From NCBI GenBank assembly GCA_001939145.1, contig LSRX01000842.1, forward strand, positions 128,512-192,511: a stretch of DNA of 64,000 nucleotides, in the 5' to 3' direction. This document shows positions 58,000 to 64,000 of the stretch, in pieces. This stretch comes from Symbiodinium microadriaticum. Its lineage: Eukaryota; Sar; Dinophyceae; Suessiales; Symbiodiniaceae. A program made the translations under genes and the position numbers. The notes below the pieces were generated by a model. That model had not been told where the DNA came from. It was given only the letters and a program-made list of their open reading frames with translations, and made no database searches. How positions within the stretch are numbered: position 1 is the stretch's first letter; each line of letters starts with the position of its first letter.

Positions 58000-59831
58000 A
58001 TCTGGGGCAAAGGCAAGTATGGTCCCCAACCTGAGCTTTTTGCAGCTTGCGGAAGACAACCAATATGTTCCCATGCCGTCCAGCCTTTGTCAGACAGCCC
58101 AGCCGCAGCGGGCTTTCCAGCAGGCAGTTCGGGCCTCGATCGAGTTGTGAATTAGGAAGACCTTTCTGGCTGTCCTCAGGCAAGGCCAAGACTACTAGAT
58201 AAATACCAGACGAAAAGACCCTCACACTACATGACAGCTTGGTGGGCAGAACCCTTGCCCAAGGACCGAGCAGTGTCATACGACTCGGCCACCGAAATGT
58301 GCCTGCACGGGCAGTTGCAGCCTTGACGTTATATCACTTATTGTTTCAGAGTCACCTGGAGACCAGCCATCATCTGCAGCAGCATCCATTTCTGCACAAA
58401 GCCTGGGTCATCAATGCTCGCATTGCTGCTCCCTGTAGCAGCCGTGAGCCCATAGTCCTGAGATTAGTGCCGGCTGGTGTCCGAGCCCTGCGCCAACTGC
58501 CTTGGCCGAACGCGCTCGCTTCGACGTGTCGAATGTGGCGTCGTGGCATTTTGCCGAGCTAAGAGGAAGGCTGAAGTTCTTGATGTACTTTGTGTGAAGC
58601 ACGAGCAGCAGGGCCATCTTCACAGCTCAAGAGGCTCATGAGACATCTTTACTTGTCCTTGCTAGGCTTTACTACTCATCCACAGATATGTCATTTATCT
58701 TACCCAACATGCAGCCCTGCCATGCCTAGAAGTGCTCTGGCGGCGGCTTGCGCCTCTTCCAGGCTTTGTCCTACGGGTTCGATATGGATTGTGGCAGAAG
58801 TTTGCCCCGCAAACATGCGAAGTGACCCCAACACATCAGTGCTGGCGCGACCTGCCTGTCTCCTGCAGGGTGCTCTGCAGTGCCTTCACCGCCCGCACCT
58901 GTGCACCACGCTCACTCACACAGCACTGGCTGACTTGATGCAACTCTTCAGGACTCTTGAGGTCTGGGCAGGGCCGATACCGCCGGCACCACGTGCAGCT
59001 AAGGCAGCCTCATAAGATGTTGGAGCTTGTGGCGATGTCTGAAACACTTCTGAAAACCTGAAAAGCTCAAAGCCAAACAGATCCAAACAGTCTTAGCCAT
59101 CGGCGGCCGCACGGGCATCTGCCAAGGCTGCCTTCAGCGTCTCTGCTTGCCTTGGGAGCCTCCGTGTGTCTGCACCCGGCTCTTCCACAACTAAGGGAGA
59201 AAACAGGAACAGGACTCGGGCGGCGCACGTGCCGCGTTGGCGCCCCATCTCGGCCAGGGCCTGGCCGCGGCCACTGTAGGCCTCCACCAGACCGTCCACA
59301 TCGGGGCCTGACCAGGCTGATCCATGTCCGTGCTAACGGGGCGCAGTTAGTCGGTTATATAGACTATACGACCAGGACTAGGACGCAATTCTTGCATCGG
59401 GGGCATTTGCCAATGAAACGCGCCCTTCAGAGCGAAGCGTCTAACGCAACACGGCAGCCTGCTGCCAGATTCTCCCGAAGCTCGTTGATGGCCTTGCTGA
59501 ACAGCCTTAGTTAGACCGGGGTGTCACCGGCCAATGCTCTCCACACACCGAGTTTTGAGGATGCGGAAGCTTGAATTTTGAACCCTGGGCATCATGACGT
59601 GCCGACGCAGACCTAAGGCCTCGCGCGGCTTGTGAAGCTGACACTTCTGGCATCTTCTGTCGAGCATCTCGGCTGCATTGCGCCAATTCTCGGCGGCCAA
59701 GGCCTCCTGGATCCCGTCCGAAGTTCTCTGGCATCGAAGCTCACAACTGCAACTCCGGTCCAGACGCAAGTCTCTCCGTCAATAGACTTGCTCTTAATTC
59801 TAGTGTCCTCCGCACTCTGCAGATAGCCCAT
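58000..59831 (-). CDS. Unrecognised multi-exon gene with helical segments
   Basis: Minus-strand segments in order: 59750-59831 reads MGYLQSAEDTRIKSKSIDGE; 59590-59745 reads LRCQRTSDGIQEALAAENWR, then NAAEMLDRRCQKCQLHKPRE; 59430-59515 reads RLFSKAINELRENLAAGCR; 59240-59315 reads DVDGLVEAYSGRGQALAEMG; 59097-59165 reads QAETLKAALADARAAADG followed by a stop; 58715-58850 reads VLGSLRMFAGQTSATIHIEP, then QSLEEAQAAARALLGMAGL; and 58030-58279 reads MTLLGPWARVLPTKLSCSVR. The first five may be one gene ending at 59097 and the rest another. Alternating helical, Ala-rich blocks hint at TPR-like or coiled structure, but no signature is seen. Confidence 0.4.
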
Positions 59832-60552
59832 CGGCTCGAAGGCGCATGGGACTTAGGCTGGATCGCCCTTCGAAACTAGGAGTGGGCTCTGAAGTATCAA
59901 GTTTCGGACTGCGGGGCCCCAAGCCCACATGAGTCGCCACATCCTACCAGACTAGCAATACTAGCACCTGTGAGGGGTGTTCGTCTGAAGAACATTGTAG
60001 GAAAACACTGTGCTTGGAAAGGCCTTTCTATGGAGCAGAGAGCGGAGCTGCTGCTCCGAAACGCACGGCCTAACTGTTTGCCTAAGTGAAGCTGGAAGCA
60101 AAACAAAAATGTGTCCGAGGCATCTACATGCAAACAAAGAAGTGCGACACTGATTACTCCACACTTAAGCAGCGAGCTCAGCCGAGCTCAGCATGCATGT
60201 TGTGCGGCCTCTGTTTTGGCGGCAATACATTGGCCACGTGCTCAACTCCAATTAGTTCGAACTCCTGGGCTTTTGGTGGCGAGTGCTCACACCGTTCGAG
60301 CACGAGATGCGATCTGCAGCCTGCGACGAAACACCACTCGGCGAATCGCTGACCGCTCGAGAGACAGCTTCATGGGACTATCTGCTACTGGCCTCGCGCA
60401 GGGTCTGCAAGCGTGTCTCATAGTCGAGGCCTTTTCAGCTGAAAAGAATCTGTGGCATAGGGCCGTGACAGCTCACAAGTGTTGCAAACATGCCTTCCGC
60501 AAGGCTGTCCTGAGCTTTCACAACTCAGACCCTCAGAGACCACGCACGACTA

Positions 60553-60690
60553 TACCATAGCATAGCATAGCAATTGCCATACTATACTATACTATACTAT
60601 ACTATACTATGCTATGCTATGCTATGCTATACTATACTATACTATACTATACGATACTATACTATACTATACTATACATATACTAGTAGA
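60553..60690. repeat. Pentanucleotide satellite (ACTAT / GCTAT units)
   Basis: About 25 units of five bases: CATAG, then ACTAT, then GCTAT, then ACTAT again, in blocks of single variants. Blockwise variant switching is typical of slippage expansion. Related CTATA patches continue to about 60960. No gene here. Confidence 0.95.
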
Positions 60691-61829
60691 CTATACTAAT
60701 TCCAGAGTCATGAATTATATTATAATACTATAACACACTGACTATAAGTGCACCGTAGCATAGCATTCCGCGACCCTTTTCTTCTGAAGAGCCCTTCTTA
60801 GGTCGCCCTGTCTGGGGAGCTGACGTTTCGAGCGGCTCCGTGCCTCCAAGAGTCCCCGACTCGACTCACATGTAAGGCACTGTATATTATGATGCTATAG
60901 ACTGTAGACTATAGTACAGTGACACACTATAACAGCACTATACACTATAACATACTATCTTTGGCAGCTTTGCGAACTTGGTCTTCAGAAACATGTCAGC
61001 CTGTCACGTCAGCCCTGATGTGCTGAGCATACGACTGCATGTCGATCCAGAGCTGCCTGAGACAGTCGTTAAATCAACCCGCACAGAGCAGAAAGGCTCT
61101 ATACCGGAGGCAACTCTTCAAACGCAAGTGGCACACTGCCAGCCTGCACCGCAGCGCCGCTGCTTGCAGCTGCGCGCTGTCAGAGGCAAGGAAACGTTGT
61201 AGCTCCGACCTCGTGCGCTCCTGCAGAAGGCGGTCTCAGTGCGATGCGTGAGCAGCAGGTAAGCGAGTTGCTTTGAACTGAAGTCTTTCCGCATGTAACC
61301 ATCACGAAGCAGCTAGGGCTTATCAGCAGGGCTCGGTTCTTGACATGCATAGACTCCCAGCGCGTTCTTATGCGACTGCGAGCAGTGCTGTCTCTAGAAA
61401 ACTATTGGAACAGTGGCATCTACTGAGAATGGCACCATGTAAGCGAAATGTTGCTTCACTTGGGAGCACTGGTTTCACACTAGACTCCCTAGACGCGAAT
61501 ACTCCCCGATCACAGCCGACCCGATAATTGTGGGGCTTCTCGTTTCGGACATTCCTATACCGATACATTGTCCAGATCCCGTAACCTTCCCTCCAACACA
61601 AGAACCATAAGACATCAGGCGGATTTCAAGCAGACAGAAGTTCTATTCGAACCAGGCGATGCTTGCCATACTTCATGTGTCTTCTCTCAGGATCTGAGAC
61701 GGAACCCTCTAGTGCTGGAATGCTGTTCAGTTCTGTGGGTGTATATGTGCGTGCTATTCCGGGCCGTAACTAATGAATGCTGCGCTCATTTGTGGCCCCG
61801 CTGGCAGACTGCGCTCACTCGGTACCGTC

Positions 61830-62070
61830 AGCTGACAGGCTCCAGAGTCCGGCACCAGTCAAACCGACAAACGCATTCTGAGGCTTTGTGGAAACCCGGT
61901 GGTGCAGGACTCTGGGACGGGGCTTCGATATCTTCCAAGAAGTCATGGGCTCCTCTTGAAGTAAGACTCTTTGGCAGCCTTGTGGAGCGCAGCATAGGTG
62001 CGCAATACAACAAGCTCGTCCAGAGTCACGTGAAACTTCTTTGAAAGCACCGGTTTAGGCCGGCTCGGCC
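61830..62070 (-). CDS. Unrecognised exon pair
   Basis: 62065-61960 on the minus strand reads KPVLSKKFHVTLDELVVLRT followed by YAALHKAAKE. The frame at 61850-61960 reads RGAHDFLEDIEAPSQSPAPP, then FHKASECVCRFDWCRT. Composition is coding-like and the frame change between them suggests an intron. No family is recognised. It lies directly downstream of the AlkB-type gene. Confidence 0.3.
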
Positions 62071-62371
62071 TCTGTGCGAAGAAACATGCAATCTCAATCC
62101 ATAAACATCGAAATTCTGAGCGAATTCGGGCACCGTAGAAGTAGAGGAGTTCTGCTAGCATTCTGCTTCCACTTTCGCCCTCAGGCACCTGCCTTACGCA
62201 CTGCAAGAGTGCTCGGCAAGGTGGAAGGCGGAAGCTCAGCAAACTGTTGGCCTGAAAGGGCCTTGCTGGTTACCAGGCCCACACAAGGGGCAGCCGTCCG
62301 CCTGGTTGTGCTTCGTTATCCAACCTCGCGGTTTGAAGCATGGTTGAGCCGCCCTAGAAACCCTTCAAGAG

Positions 62372-63880
62372 TCACACAAGACATAAGGCTGTCAAGAAAC
62401 GCCAAGTAAGGTTGATTCTGGGCTCCCTGATTTTGGGCTCCTGCAAAGCACTCCCATGCAGTGGGGAACACCGTGAGAATCCATCCAACTTTCCAACTTC
62501 CAACTGTGAAGCTGCTGAGGGAAGCCCAGCTCCTTGGGCACTGCATGGAGGTAGTGGCCTCGAAAGACGTTCATCATGCGAGTGGTCTTGTGATACGATA
62601 GTTACACTACTGGACGTATGGGAAGCTTCGCCACAGTTCGCGGTCAAGCATCGTTGGAACATGCCCTCCATGGTACAGATGTCGCCATGCCTCAACTCAT
62701 CTCATCATGCACAATAATGCACAGGCTGTGTACAAGCCATTGCTGGTACTTGCAAGGGGGCCCTCTCCTACGAAACGTATGCAAGGTATACGCTTGGCAA
62801 GCTTGTCCCTTCTGGCACTGAGGCAAGCCACCGCACTTCAAACGAAGCTTCAGCCGGTCCCTTGTGGCTTTTGCCGTTGCCTTTTGCGCCCGGGCCTGGT
62901 TGCTTTTTCACCTGTGTCCAGGCTTGACCAAACTATACAAGACTCACAGGGTCCACAGATCCAAAGCTAGGAGCCGAGGCGCCTCGAAGGTGCGCGTCGC
63001 ACCCAGCGACAGACTCAGAATAGTGATGTCTTTGTATCCACCCTCGAAGAGCTCCTGTGAAAAGCAGTGCGCATTTTTTGTTGCTGCAGGTTCCTGCCTG
63101 GACTTAAGTGCTCCAGCAGAAGATGCACGTAGCTCCGGCTAAGTAGGAGTCTGTCTAGGAGTCTCGGGAGACCTATCCGAAATGCGTAGCATTAGCCCCA
63201 GGTCCCCCAAAACCTGTCGTGCAGATCTCCTCGTCGTCCGTGTGCCAACCCACCGAGTCCCTGCCATCGCCTGCATTCGTCTCACTGTGCCACACACTGT
63301 GCATTCAGAGAACCCTTGCGTGTGGCTTAAGTCGTTCTCTTTGCCATTTGCGACCCGGTCACGGTACAGATTGATATTGCAGCAGTTAGGCTGCGTCGTT
63401 AGGCCAGATACGCCGACGCAGTACTTGCCTCGCGCGATTGGCAGGGTTTGCTTGCAACCGGCGACATGGCGGAGTTTCACAGAGCAGATCGCTCACTTAA
63501 AATGCTGACTCGAAGAAGCACCGGATTCATTGGGTCACATGAAATCAGATGCAGTCGCGAATTTCGGCAACAAAGTCTGGCTCGATGGTGGGCTTCACGG
63601 ATACTCCTCGATCAAGAATCAAAACAAAGCCTGGCTTTCTGACATAAGTGCACGTGGCTGATAGACTGATAGACTGCATGGCAACCACAAGCCCCCCCCC
63701 CAAAAAAAAAAAAACGCAGCAAGCCTGAATATTTGTAGACACAACTACATCCGTTGAACACGGTGAAGATGGTTCGACGAGGGATGTGCTTGCCCTCGCC
63801 CTGGTAGCGCTCATCGCAGAGGTCCTGCAAAAGCTTCGGCTGGATAAGCAACAGAAAGGCTCGCAATCCCTCCCAGAAGT
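62372..63880 (-). CDS. AlkB-type 2-oxoglutarate/Fe(II) dioxygenase
   Basis: AlkB proteins oxidatively demethylate nucleic acids or proteins using Fe(II) and 2-oxoglutarate (family knowledge). Exons on the minus strand: 63880-63747 (LLLIQPKLLQDLCDERYQGE, then IPRRTIFTVFNGC; less certain). Next about 63460-63363 (QPNCCNINLY). Then 63270-63230 (DGRDSVGWHTDDE). Then 63054 to about 62985 (ELFEGGYKDITILSLSLGAT, then RTFEAPR). Then about 62700-62653 (RHGDICTMEGMFQ). Then 62558 to about 62520 (HYLHAVPKELGFPQ). Last 62440-62372 (REPRINLTWRFLTALCLV-stop). The HxD...H iron ligands (HTD, HAVPK) and the R-x5-R block (RINLTWR) are intact. Introns start GT (63362), GA (63229) and GA (62652). The substrate is unknown. 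The 5' end probably lies beyond the window. Confidence 0.85.
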
Positions 63881-64000
63881 TTTCCCAGCAGCCATGATTC
63901 TAACGCTCGTTTGTCAAAACTTTAGTACTATAGAGTCACGCGGGCACGTGATGGCTGTGACCCGTAACTTGTAACAGTCGTGGTTCCAATCGTCGCTGTG

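Noticed and set aside
1-64000. tRNA, rRNA, CRISPR or bacterial promoter features
   Set aside because: No convincing T-loop/anticodon pairs, rRNA cores or spaced direct repeats were seen by eye; the split genes show that this is eukaryotic DNA.

Overview
The window looks like nuclear DNA of a dinoflagellate (inference; possibly Symbiodiniaceae). Three things support this. Genes are split into many short exons by introns of about 55-450 bases. Many introns start with GC or GA instead of GT but end in AG, usually followed by G. Every stretch with convincing coding content lies on the minus strand, which fits the long one-way gene arrays known from dinoflagellates. No bacterial operon structure, rRNA, tRNA or CRISPR array was seen. 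Most long open frames on the plus strand are shadows of minus-strand exons or translated microsatellites.

Layout, read right to left (the direction of transcription). 63.9-62.4 kb: an AlkB-type 2-oxoglutarate/Fe(II) dioxygenase with all catalytic motifs. 62.1-55 kb: exons of unrecognised genes, with a pentanucleotide satellite at 60.6 kb. 55-53.9 kb: 3' exons of an unrecognised gene. 53.85-51.7 kb: an acidic, probably nuclear protein of about 486 residues in two exons. 51.3-50.4 kb: a single-exon sulfotransferase-like protein with a signal peptide. 50.3-43.4 kb: weak exons only. 43.2-38.6 kb: a complete kinesin-2 (KIF3/FLA10-type) motor whose 17 proposed exons join in frame to 798 residues. 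38.1-26.5 kb: two tandem, colinear copies of a gene made of several cold-shock-domain (CSD) modules. 26.4-20.5 kb: mostly simple repeats and weak exons. 20.5-17.9 kb: an unrecognised gene followed by a LicD/fukutin-type nucleotidyltransferase segment. 15.9-13.6 kb: a protein phosphatase methylesterase-1 (PPME1)-like hydrolase. 12.9-11.9 kb: a coiled-coil protein. 10.9-4.9 kb: unrecognised exons and a 46-base tandem repeat. 4.6-3.7 kb: a LUC7-like U1 snRNP protein. The left end holds a further unknown exon, a small inverted-repeat element (1516-1750) and the 3' end of a possible tail-anchored protein.

The genes do not form one pathway; they read as an ordinary one-way array of housekeeping genes. 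The most notable points are the colinear CSD duplication (14 paired protein markers in the same order), the mix of GT, GC and GA donors that can be fixed by protein homology in the kinesin, AlkB, LUC7, PPME1 and CSD genes, and a possible spliced-leader relict just upstream of the kinesin start. Exon joins were made by eye from reading frame, splice signals and remembered family motifs. No search or transcript data was available.
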